This document shows, one piece after another, positions 42,253 through 49,483 of a stretch of DNA of 64,000 bases. Every line of letters begins with the position of its first letter. Within the stretch, counting starts at the first letter, position 1. The notes beneath the pieces were generated by a model. The model made no database searches. It saw only the letters and a program-made list of their open reading frames with translations, and had not been told where the DNA came from. Where the stretch lies: the NCBI RefSeq assembly GCF_000379605.1, contig NZ_KB902746.1, positions 162,817 through 226,816 on the forward strand. The letters are read 5' to 3'. Origin of the DNA: Rhizobium giardinii bv. giardinii H152. Lineage in GTDB: Bacteria > Pseudomonadota > Alphaproteobacteria > Rhizobiales > Rhizobiaceae. The position numbers were made by a program, and so were the translations under genes.

Positions 42253-43437
42253 TTACAGGGCCTCGAGCGCCAGAGCGATGCCTTGGCCACCGCCGATGCA
42301 CAGCGTCACCATGCCTTTCGTTAGCCCATCGCGCTTCATCGAGTGGAGAAGCCGCGTGGTGAGGATCGCTCCTGTCGCACCGATGGCGTGACCGTGCGCG
42401 ACGGCGCCGCCCTCGACGTTGACGATGTCCTCAGGCAGGCCGAGTTCGCGCATCACCGCGATGGGCACCGCGGCAAAGGCCTCGTTGATCTCGATGCGCT
42501 CGATGTCGGCAAGTGTCCAGCCCGCCTTTTCCAGCGCCTTTCGAACGGCAGGAACCGGCCCGAGACCGAACAGGCCCGGCTCAACTGCTGCAATGCCATA
42601 GCCGGCAAGGCGCGCCATCGGTTGAAGACCTTTCGCATCGGCAAAGCCGCGTTCGGCGACGATCATCGCCGCAGACCCGCTGTTCAGCCCCGGCGCATTG
42701 CCGGCGGTGATCGTGCCATCCTGGCGGAACGCGGGCTTCAGTCGGGAAAGTGATTCAAGCGTCGTTTCCGGACGAGGTGCCTCGTCTCGGGCGAAGCTCT
42801 CCGTTCCCTTCCGACCCCGCACCTCGACGGCGACGATCTCGTCCGTGAACCGGCCGGCATCCTGTGCGGCGGCAAAACGCTGCTGAGACCTTGCTGCAAA
42901 GGCGTCCTGCTCCTCTCTGGTGATCTGAAGCTTGCTGACGAGATCCTCCGTGTGCCAGCCGGAATGCTCGCCGGAGAAGGCGTCGTTCAACCCGTCGGTC
43001 AGCATGCTGTCGAGGATTTTGGCCGGCCCCATTCGGTAGCCCCAGCGTCCGCTATCCATCAGGTAAGGCGCGCGGTCCATGTTCTCCATGCCGCCGGCGA
43101 TGGCGGCAGCACAGTCTCCGGCGGCAACTTCCAGTGTGGCGCTCAGGATCGCCTGCGCGCCCGAGCCGCAGACCCGGTTGACGGTGAGCGCCGGGACGGA
43201 AACGGGCAGGCCGCCGCCGATGGAAGCCTGCCTTGCGGGGTTCATCCGGTTGCCGGCCTGGATGACGTTGCCCATGACCACGGTGGCGATGTCCTCGCCC
43301 GAAAGCCCGGCGCGTCGCAGGGTCTCCCGAACGACGATCGCGCCGAGTTGGGTGGCGGACACGCCCTTCAGAGTGCCGTTATAGCCGCCGATCGCAGTGC
43401 GAACCGGATGGGCGAGGATGATGTCACGTGTACTCAT
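42253..43437 (-). CDS. Thiolase (acetyl-CoA acetyltransferase type)
   Basis: 394 residues, full length. Nucleophile Cys90 in VNRVCGSGAQA, His350 in GGAVAHGHAIGATGA and Cys380 in LCIGGGQG form the catalytic set of biosynthetic/degradative thiolases. Start ATG 43437 with ATAGGGAGA upstream; the longer frame overlaps the preceding gene. It makes or cleaves acetoacetyl-CoA or a related 3-ketoacyl-CoA. It is last in an apparent marR-MFS-AKR-thiolase operon, so it may serve an aromatic or organic-acid catabolic route rather than PHB synthesis. No phaB partner is adjacent. Confidence 0.92.
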   Translation of the reverse strand: MSTRDIILAHPVRTAIGGYNGTLKGVSATQLGAIVVRETLRRAGLSGEDIATVVMGNVIQAGNRMNPARQASIGGGLPVSVPALTVNRVCGSGAQAILSATLEVAAGDCAAAIAGGMENMDRAPYLMDSGRWGYRMGPAKILDSMLTDGLNDAFSGEHSGWHTEDLVSKLQITREEQDAFAARSQQRFAAAQDAGRFTDEIVAVEVRGRKGTESFARDEAPRPETTLESLSRLKPAFRQDGTITAGNAPGLNSGSAAMIVAERGFADAKGLQPMARLAGYGIAAVEPGLFGLGPVPAVRKALEKAGWTLADIERIEINEAFAAVPIAVMRELGLPEDIVNVEGGAVAHGHAIGATGAILTTRLLHSMKRDGLTKGMVTLCIGGGQGIALALEAL

Positions 43438-43474
43438 GGCTTTTCTCCCTATCTGGATGGTGGATTTGCTGACC

Positions 43475-44485
43475 TCAGGCGACTGTCTTCGGCGCCCTTG
43501 CATCGGAAGCCCACGGCACAGGGTTCCTCTCCGGCGCAGACGGATCCAGGCTGCTGGCGCCATCGAGCCTGTCGAGTTGCTCGGACGAGAGCTCAATCAT
43601 GATAGCCCCTAGGTTGCTGGACAATTGTGTCAGAGAGCGCGGGCCAATCATTGGAATCGCGCCATGAGTTCCCGCCCAGGCAACGGCGACCTGATCGGCA
43701 CTGGCGCCGAGTTCGCCGGCGATCGCGAGAACCGTGTCGAGGACCTTCGTGCGTTGCGCCGAATTCTCCGGCTGGAACACGTTACCGCCCAAGCCTTCTG
43801 CACGGCCCTTTTCCCCTTGCCGGTACTTGCCCGTCAGCATGCCGCCGCCGAGCGGCGACCATGTCACGACGCCGAGCCCGAGCGCTTCGCACGCCGGATA
43901 CAGATCCACTTCGGGTTCACGATGAACCAGGCTGTGCTCGAACTGCGCGGCGGCGATCGGGACTGCATGGGTCAGTTCCGCCAGCGTGACCGCACGCGAA
44001 AGCCCCCAGGCCGGAAAATTCGAGAGGCCCGCATAGAGGATCTTGCCCGCACGGGCCAGATCCTCAAAGCCACGCACGATCTCTTCAGCGGGCGTTACGC
44101 CATCGGGATGATGCGCCCAGTAGATGTCGATGCGATCCGTCTTGAGGCGCTTGAGGCTGCCCTCGACGGAGGCGACCAACGCCTTGCGGCTGTTGCCGGT
44201 GACCAGCCGGTCGGCATTGGGGACGGCCCCGTTGGTGAACTCGGTGGCGAGCACGAAATTCTCGCGACGTCCCTCAAGCAGCGTGCCCAAAAGCTCTTCC
44301 GACTGGCCAAACTGGTAGATGTCCGCCGTGTCGATGAAATTGCCGCCAGCCTCGGCATAGGCGTTGAATATGGCCGTGCTGTGTTCCGCACTGGCGCCAT
44401 GACCCCAGCCTGTGCCGAAGTTGCCCGTACCGAGGGCGATCTGCGAGACCCGAAGACCGGTCTTCCCGAATGGCGTGTATTTCAC
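43475..44485 (-). CDS. Aldo/keto reductase with a non-canonical residue at the catalytic lysine
   Basis: 336 residues, TIM-barrel AKR of the long (YajO/Gre-like) type. Asp and Tyr of the tetrad are present in FIDTADIYQFG, and His in YWAHHPDG, but the strand that normally reads LATK reads LATEF, so Glu replaces the catalytic Lys. NADPH-binding C-terminal loops are intact. GTG 44485 with an AAAGGAGAAG site 4-5 bases upstream is the start; the longer frame has no similarity. Member of the MarR-controlled operon. Activity may be altered or absent. Confidence 0.88.
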   Translation of the reverse strand: MKYTPFGKTGLRVSQIALGTGNFGTGWGHGASAEHSTAIFNAYAEAGGNFIDTADIYQFGQSEELLGTLLEGRRENFVLATEFTNGAVPNADRLVTGNSRKALVASVEGSLKRLKTDRIDIYWAHHPDGVTPAEEIVRGFEDLARAGKILYAGLSNFPAWGLSRAVTLAELTHAVPIAAAQFEHSLVHREPEVDLYPACEALGLGVVTWSPLGGGMLTGKYRQGEKGRAEGLGGNVFQPENSAQRTKVLDTVLAIAGELGASADQVAVAWAGTHGAIPMIGPRSLTQLSSNLGAIMIELSSEQLDRLDGASSLDPSAPERNPVPWASDARAPKTVA

Positions 44486-44529
44486 GAGCTTCTCCTTTGT
44501 TTCGAGCCGCGGCAAGACATCGCCAGAGC

Positions 44530-45843
44530 TCAAGCTGTCATTGGCGAGAGGGGCGTTCGACGCTCGCGAACGAGGACGATCGAAAGCGCCGCGATGAGGC
44601 ACAGAAGGCCAGCGGCGAAGAATGCCGGTAGGTAGGTCTCATAGAAGGTTCGAGTGAAGCCGGCGCCATAAGCCGCGAACGCCGCTCCGAGCTGGTGGCC
44701 GGTGAACACCCATCCGAAAACGAGGTTTGCTTGGTCACCGAACCGGTCGGCTACCAGCTTCACCGTGGGCGGGACTGTGGCGACCCAGTCGAGACCGTAG
44801 AAGACCGCGAAGATCGAAAGCTCGTAGAAGCTGAAGCTGCTGAATGGCAGATAGAGCAGCGACAGACCGCGAAGGCCGTAATACCAGAACAGCAGCCACC
44901 GGCTGTCGTAGCGGTCGGAAAGCCACCCAGACCCCACCGTGCCGATAAAGTCGAATATGCCGATCATCGCCAGCATACCCGCCGCCATCACCGGCACGAT
45001 GCCGAAGTCGCCGCACAAGGTGATGAAATGGGTTTGCACGAGGCCGTTCGTGCTCGCTCCGCAGACGAAGAAGGTGCCGAACAAAACCCAGAAGGTAGCC
45101 GACCCCGAGGCGTCCCGAAGAGCGAGGATCGGTGACGCCATCATGGCTCGAAAGGTTGCGGGCTGGACTGCCGCGGGGGTCGGCTGCGTCGCACCATTGG
45201 GCAACTGGCCCACATCTGCTGGCCGATCGCGCATCAAGGTCAGAACCGCGACGGCGGCGACCAACAGGACGAGGAGAATGAAAGACAGCGCGTAGCGCCA
45301 GCCGAACTGTTCGGTCAGCGTGGCGAGAAGAGGCAAAAACACCAGCTGGCCGGTTGCAGTGCTTGCGGTGAGAAGACCCAGGACAAGTCCGCGGCGCTTG
45401 GAGAACCAGCGCGTCGCAACGGTTGCACCGAGTACCATGGCCGTGAGGCCGGTTCCAAATCCGACGACGACGCCCCAAAGCAAGAGCAGATGCCAGAGCT
45501 TCGTCATCGCGAAAGAGCCGAGGATGCCGGCTCCGATCAGAGCCAGCGCGACGGCGACGACCCGGCGTACACCGAAGCGGTTCATGAAGGCTGCTGCGAA
45601 CGGTCCCATCAGGCCGAACAGAACCAGCCGAACCGCAAAGCCGGCGGAGATGTCGGCGGTATCCCAACCAAACTCGGCCCTGAGCGGGCCAATCAGCACC
45701 CCCGGCGCGCCGACGGCGCCCGCGGTAACCAGCATGGTGAGAAACGTCACCGCCACCACCACCCAACCGTAGTGGATACCGCGACGGGCAAGCCGCGCCG
45801 CCAGAGGAGAAGGGCTGAAGGAGTGCGGTGATGGAGCGGTCAT
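44530..45843 (-). CDS. MFS transporter, monocarboxylate/OFA-like
   Basis: 437 residues with 12 predicted membrane segments. The first helix is preceded by GIHYGWVVVAVTFLTML, typical of oxalate/formate and related MFS porters. Start ATG 45843 follows GGTGAG; a GTG four codons upstream is less likely. A MarR-family gene precedes it by 45 bases, and an operator-like dyad lies in between. It probably takes up an organic acid or exports a toxic compound; the co-transcribed thiolase and reductase favour uptake and catabolism. Confidence 0.9.
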   Translation of the reverse strand: MTAPSPHSFSPSPLAARLARRGIHYGWVVVAVTFLTMLVTAGAVGAPGVLIGPLRAEFGWDTADISAGFAVRLVLFGLMGPFAAAFMNRFGVRRVVAVALALIGAGILGSFAMTKLWHLLLLWGVVVGFGTGLTAMVLGATVATRWFSKRRGLVLGLLTASTATGQLVFLPLLATLTEQFGWRYALSFILLVLLVAAVAVLTLMRDRPADVGQLPNGATQPTPAAVQPATFRAMMASPILALRDASGSATFWVLFGTFFVCGASTNGLVQTHFITLCGDFGIVPVMAAGMLAMIGIFDFIGTVGSGWLSDRYDSRWLLFWYYGLRGLSLLYLPFSSFSFYELSIFAVFYGLDWVATVPPTVKLVADRFGDQANLVFGWVFTGHQLGAAFAAYGAGFTRTFYETYLPAFFAAGLLCLIAALSIVLVRERRTPLSPMTA

Positions 45844-45858
45844 GAAACTCACCAATCT

Positions 45859-45874
45859 GCGGGTATATGCCCGC
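45859..45874. promoter_or_regulatory. Candidate MarR operator before the MFS gene
   Basis: GCGGGTATATGCCCGC, a near-perfect 16-bp dyad (5-bp arms plus ATAT centre), 15 bases before the MFS start. It shares the G-TATAT-CCC core with the element upstream of marR. Confidence 0.6.
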
Positions 45875-45888
45875 GTTGAGGCCGAAAA

Positions 45889-46287
45889 TCAGATTGCATG
45901 CAGGATCTCTCGCAGGGCTTTGACGTTCGCAGCGCCGAGTCGGGTCTCGATCTCACGCTGGCACCCATCCCAGAGCGGCGCGGCCTCCTCCAGCATTCGG
46001 CGACCGCGAACCCCCAGTCTGACGACCGCTTCCCTTTGATCGTTCTCGCCACGTCCCGTCTCGACCAGGCCCATGCGCTCCAGCACACGGACATTGCGCC
46101 CGACGGTCGAGCGATCGAGTTCGGCAACACGGCCGAGTTCGGTGAAGCTCACCGGCTGTCGGCGTTCGATCAGCCTGAGCAGCGAATACTGCGCGATGTT
46201 GATCCCTAAAGGGGCCAGCGCTTCATCGTAGACGGCGCCAATCTTTCGGGTCGCAGTGCGCAGCAGCGAGCAGTAACAACGAGACAT
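45889..46287 (-). CDS. MarR-family transcriptional regulator
   Basis: 132 residues, winged helix. DNA-recognition region reads FTELGRVAELDRSTVGRNVRVLERMGLVE and the wing GRGENDQREAVVRLG. Start ATG 46287 (MSRCYCSLLRTATRK); the longer frame from 46386 crosses the operator. Cysteines at residues 4 and 6 could sense oxidants. Likely represses itself and the MFS-AKR-thiolase genes downstream through the shared operator motif. Inducer unknown. Confidence 0.9.
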   Translation of the reverse strand: MSRCYCSLLRTATRKIGAVYDEALAPLGINIAQYSLLRLIERRQPVSFTELGRVAELDRSTVGRNVRVLERMGLVETGRGENDQREAVVRLGVRGRRMLEEAAPLWDGCQREIETRLGAANVKALREILHAI

Positions 46288-46290
46288 ATT

Positions 46291-46305
46291 GCGTGTATAT
46301 ACCCC
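46291..46305. promoter_or_regulatory. Candidate MarR operator before marR
   Basis: GCGTGTATATACCCC, directly upstream of the marR start and similar to GCGGGTATATGCCC at 45859. Repetition of the motif at both gene starts supports autoregulation. Confidence 0.55.
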
Positions 46306-46789
46306 TTTTTTGTCCAAGTCAATGTTTCCCGTCTTTCGTCTTGCGGCTGGGCACCTGCCGCGCCCGCAAGTGACGGCACCCTCCATCAGGGCGGGGCTTC
46401 CCCATGCCGGCGTTTACAACCACCCCAAGTCCAAAGAGGATTTGATCGTGAAGTCAACCCAGAATGGCTGGAGCGACCTTGGAACGATATGCAGTCATGG
46501 ATCCCGTCGCTGTCATGAAACTCGGTATCTCGCGCGCGCCGGACAACCCCCGTCCGAGCATGCACGGTCGCGGCCTTGAGTTGCAAGGGCGCTCGATAGA
46601 CGGATAGAACGAGGACCGTTTTGCTGCAGGCGTCGGCTCGAGGACGGCCATCAGCGTCCTCGAGTAAGCCAGTGGTGGGTCTGCCCGAACAATTTCTCAG
46701 GCGATAGGACAGCGCGGGCGCGCTTGACTATCACCCGCACCATCGGCTTTCATCGCTTCGCGATTAAAATATTTTATTGTCATGGATCG

Positions 46790-46893
46790 TTTGTCGATAA
46801 AATATGAGGGAGCCCGATCTCTTGGCAGTCTGATCGGGTGTGTGAGGAAAATCTATTGGCCTCTTCCCAATCCCCGGGAAGAGGCCATTTTTC
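46790..46893 (+). ncRNA. Candidate small RNA with two hairpins
   Basis: An isolated intergenic stretch carries a first hairpin (CCCGATC 46813-46819 / GATCGGG 46832-46838), a single-stranded linker GTGAGGAAAATC, and a strong intrinsic terminator at 46858-46893. No protein gene ends just before it: marR is divergent and the nearest plus-strand gene begins at 47477. An orphan terminator preceded by a hairpin is the usual picture of a bacterial trans-acting sRNA. The 5' end is not defined; an A/T-rich stretch at about 46765-46785 may be its promoter. No Rfam family is claimed. Confidence 0.5.
46858..46893 (+). terminator. Orphan Rho-independent terminator
   Basis: Perfect 11-bp stem GGCCTCTTCCC / GGGAAGAGGCC, 7-base loop, then ATTTTTCT. 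No gene upstream on this strand for over 500 bases other than the candidate sRNA. Confidence 0.88.
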
Positions 46894-47224
46894 TAGCAGC
46901 CCTCGAGATCATACGCTGAGACAGATCATTTCATCAGAGATAGAGACCGCACGCAACGCTCTGCGATGGCGAAGGACTGTTGCGATAGGCTCGCTCACCT
47001 ACAAGGAAACCAACCCGGGCACTACAGCTCTGAACGTCGTAACGCTCAAAGAACTTTAGCGCTTTGAAAATGCTGCGATTTCCGCCCTAACGTGCTTCTC
47101 CGATTTTAGCGAATTGTGCGGTATGCAGTTATTTCTTGGCGGCAATTAAGGGAGCCCCGGTTGCCCGTTGATCCTGTGCCGAGACGCAATTGAGCGTTGC
47201 GTAGAACACTCATTCTAAAGGCGC

Positions 47225-47345
47225 AGGACGATGCCTGGGATTTAGAGCCGAAGTGGGATGGCTATCGCGCTGCTGTTCAAATTGAACTGCGCGGTGTGCG
47301 GATCGTCCGCCGTGGCCGTTGACGACCGACATAACATTGGCCGTC
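47225..47345 (+). pseudogene. Fragment of an ATP-dependent DNA ligase (LigD-like)
   Basis: The frame DDAWDLEPKWDGYRAAVQIE then LRGVRIVRRGR ends at a stop, matching the nucleotidyl-transferase start of LigC/LigD ligases; the adenylated lysine motif (KxDG: EPKWDGYR) is still intact. After the stop HWPSIASA resembles the next ligase block. Only about 40 residues remain of a domain of about 300. Confidence 0.65.
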
Positions 47346-47428
47346 AATCGCCTCAGCGCCGGAAAGCGGATTTTCAGAGATTACCGCAGACGTGTCGCCA
47401 CCAGGGGCGATCGAACCGCGCACTCCAT

Positions 47429-47453
47429 GGAACTCGACGCTTTCGAAGTAGTT
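47429..47453 (+). promoter_or_regulatory. Candidate EcfG-type promoter for the Nramp gene
   Basis: GGAAC (47429-47433), 16-base spacer, AGTT (47450-47453), 24 bases before the ATG. One mismatch to the CGTT consensus. Confidence 0.45.
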
Positions 47454-47476
47454 ACCCGCCCAAGAGGCAGCACTCG

Positions 47477-48790
47477 ATGGCTACACCACTTGAAACGCCG
47501 CTTCCAGCCGGCCGTACGATAAAAAAAGCACCGACTGGACGGTGGCGCCGGGCCGCTGTTTTCAAGGAACTGGGTCCTGGCTTGATCACGGGAGCGGCTG
47601 ACGATGATCCAAGCGGCATCGCGACCTATTCGCAGGCAGGTGCGCAGTTCGGCTTCAACATGCTCTGGACAATGCTGCTGACCTATCCGCTCATGTCAGC
47701 GGTCCAAATGGTCAGCGCCAGAATCGGGCGCGTAACGGGCCACGGATTGGCGAGCAACATTGGCGCCATCTGGCCGAAACCGATGGTTCTTGCGCTCGTC
47801 TTTCTCCTGTTCGTAGCCAATACGATCAACATTGGGGCCGATCTGGCCGCCATGGGAGCGTCAGTCGAACTGGCGCTTGGGCTTCCCAGCCCACCGACAA
47901 CTGTCGTTCTCGCGCTGTTGTCACTGGCCCTCCAATTGTTCATTCCCTACCAACGTTATGCACGCTATCTGAAATGGCTGACCCTGGTTCTGCTTTCCTA
48001 TATCGCGGTGCTGTTCGTCGTTCGCATCGACTGGTTGGCCGCACTTAAAGGCTTTATCGTACCGTCTTTCCCATGGAATGCCGACAGTCTGACGGTGATC
48101 GTCGCCGTTTTCGGCACCACCATCAGTCCGTATCTGTTCTTCTGGCAATCGAGCCAGGAGGTCGAGGAAATCGAGGAGAAAGACGGTGCAAAGCCGCTGA
48201 AGGTGGCGCCGCAGCAGGCGCCTGGCGAACTGCGCCGCGTCCGTCTCGATACCTTTGCCGGCATGGCCTTCTCGAACGTTGTCGCGGTCGCTATCATGAT
48301 GAGTGCGGCAGCGACGCTGCACGCCAGCGGCAAATCCGAAATAGGGACTGCAGCCGATGTCGCAGAGGCACTCAAACCGATAGCCGGAGATATGGCCTTC
48401 GCGCTCTTCAGTATCGGCATCATCGGAACCGGCCTGCTTGCGATACCCGTGCTTGCGGGATCGGTCGCTTACGCGTTTGGTGAAAGCCAGGGATGGAAAT
48501 GCGGACTGGAGCACAAGCCATGGGAAGCGACGGGCTTTTACACTGTCATTACCGCCGCGACGCTGATGGGACTTGCGATAGAATTCTCACATATCGATCC
48601 GATCAAGGCCCTGTTCTGGAGCGCCGTAGTCAACGGCTTTGTCGCCGTTCCGGTTATGGCCGCGATGATGATCGTCGTTGGACGGCGTGACAGAATGAAG
48701 GAATTCACCGCCTCAAAGCCAGTTCTGTTCTTTGGCTGGGCCGCGACCGCGATTATGGCGGCAGCCGTCGTCGCGATGTTACTGATATGA
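47477..48790 (+). CDS. Nramp-family divalent metal transporter, atypical motifs
   Basis: 437 residues with about 11 membrane helices. Position is clear from GPGLITGAADDDPSGIATYSQAG in the first helix, but the canonical DPGN metal motif reads DPSG, and the helix-6 MPH motif is replaced by TTISPYLFF. A soluble insert EEKDGAKPLKVAPQQ lies after the sixth helix. Start ATG 47477; the longer frame upstream is ligase debris. The family moves Mn2+ or Fe2+ with protons. Loss of the methionine that selects transition metals resembles Nramp-related magnesium transporters, so Mg2+ or another hard ion is possible. Metal choice is inference. Confidence 0.85.
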   Translation: MATPLETPLPAGRTIKKAPTGRWRRAAVFKELGPGLITGAADDDPSGIATYSQAGAQFGFNMLWTMLLTYPLMSAVQMVSARIGRVTGHGLASNIGAIWPKPMVLALVFLLFVANTINIGADLAAMGASVELALGLPSPPTTVVLALLSLALQLFIPYQRYARYLKWLTLVLLSYIAVLFVVRIDWLAALKGFIVPSFPWNADSLTVIVAVFGTTISPYLFFWQSSQEVEEIEEKDGAKPLKVAPQQAPGELRRVRLDTFAGMAFSNVVAVAIMMSAAATLHASGKSEIGTAADVAEALKPIAGDMAFALFSIGIIGTGLLAIPVLAGSVAYAFGESQGWKCGLEHKPWEATGFYTVITAATLMGLAIEFSHIDPIKALFWSAVVNGFVAVPVMAAMMIVVGRRDRMKEFTASKPVLFFGWAATAIMAAAVVAMLLI

Positions 48791-48822
48791 TGTCTGTCCC
48801 TGCCCGGTGCGGTTTCGAGGCT

Positions 48823-49377
48823 TCAAGCATTTTCTGCGCGGACGCCGACAATCCCTTGTTTGTCTGAGAATTCCGAAGGAAGGCCTTCCAACCGATCGCG
48901 CGAGGAGTGTTTGGTTCGCCTCTTGCTGTGTGCACCGTCGAAACTCCGAATTAGCGACACGAGTTGCGGCTCGTCGACGAGGAGCGCCGCTTCACTGGGG
49001 TGAAGCCATTTTCGCAGACGCTGTCCTCTTTCCTTCCACCGGGAGAGGATGGTTTGCGCCTTCAGCGGGTAAACCGTTACGCGGACCGGCAGGAAGCAGC
49101 TGAGGTCGCGCTTCCAGTAGAAATAATTGCCAACCGGGCCGGGCTTGACCTTTCCCTTTACGCCGGCTTCCTGCTTTGCTTCGATTGCCGCCGCTTTATG
49201 CGGGCTCTTGCCTTTCATCAGCCAACCTTTTGGCAGCGTGAAACGGCGGGTTTCGCGCGTCGTGATCAAAAGGATCTGCACGGAACCGTCCTTGCGAATG
49301 CGGTATGGCAAGGCGCTGACCTGTTGGAGAACCTTGCCATTCTCGGCTTCCAGTTTGCGGTGTAGATGCTTGTTCAT
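48823..49377 (-). CDS. NUDIX hydrolase (DIPP-like)
   Basis: 184 residues. The Nudix region reads LPKGWLMKGKSPHKAAAIEAKQEAGV (split: LPKGWLMKGKSPH, then AAAIEAKQEAGV). The glycine, helix and second glutamates are kept but the box deviates from GX5EX7REUXEEXGU (Arg replaced by Ile, first Glu of EE by Gln), as in diphosphoinositol-polyphosphate/diadenosine phosphohydrolase-like rhizobial proteins. Start ATG 49377 with GGAGGG upstream. It is convergent with the Nramp gene. A stress promoter candidate lies upstream. Substrate unknown. Confidence 0.82.
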   Translation of the reverse strand: MNKHLHRKLEAENGKVLQQVSALPYRIRKDGSVQILLITTRETRRFTLPKGWLMKGKSPHKAAAIEAKQEAGVKGKVKPGPVGNYFYWKRDLSCFLPVRVTVYPLKAQTILSRWKERGQRLRKWLHPSEAALLVDEPQLVSLIRSFDGAHSKRRTKHSSRDRLEGLPSEFSDKQGIVGVRAENA

Positions 49378-49401
49378 CGCAGCCCTCCGTCCAGTGTTCG
49401 A

Positions 49402-49426
49402 AACTAACGGCGCGGGCGAAGGTTCC
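49402..49426 (-). promoter_or_regulatory. Candidate EcfG-type promoter for the NUDIX gene
   Basis: On the minus strand: GGAAC (49422-49426), 16-base spacer, AGTT (49402-49405), 24 bases before the ATG. Confidence 0.45.
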
Positions 49427-49483
49427 TTGGATTCCGGATCGGTTTCCAAGTCGGCCCTGTCTTTTGGGCAGTTTGCGCCCTCG

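Noticed and set aside
46790..46893. Identification of the candidate sRNA as the rhizobial mmgR/suhB family
   Set aside because: Two-hairpin layout fits, but the conserved UUUCCUCCCU-type linker is not present on this strand.
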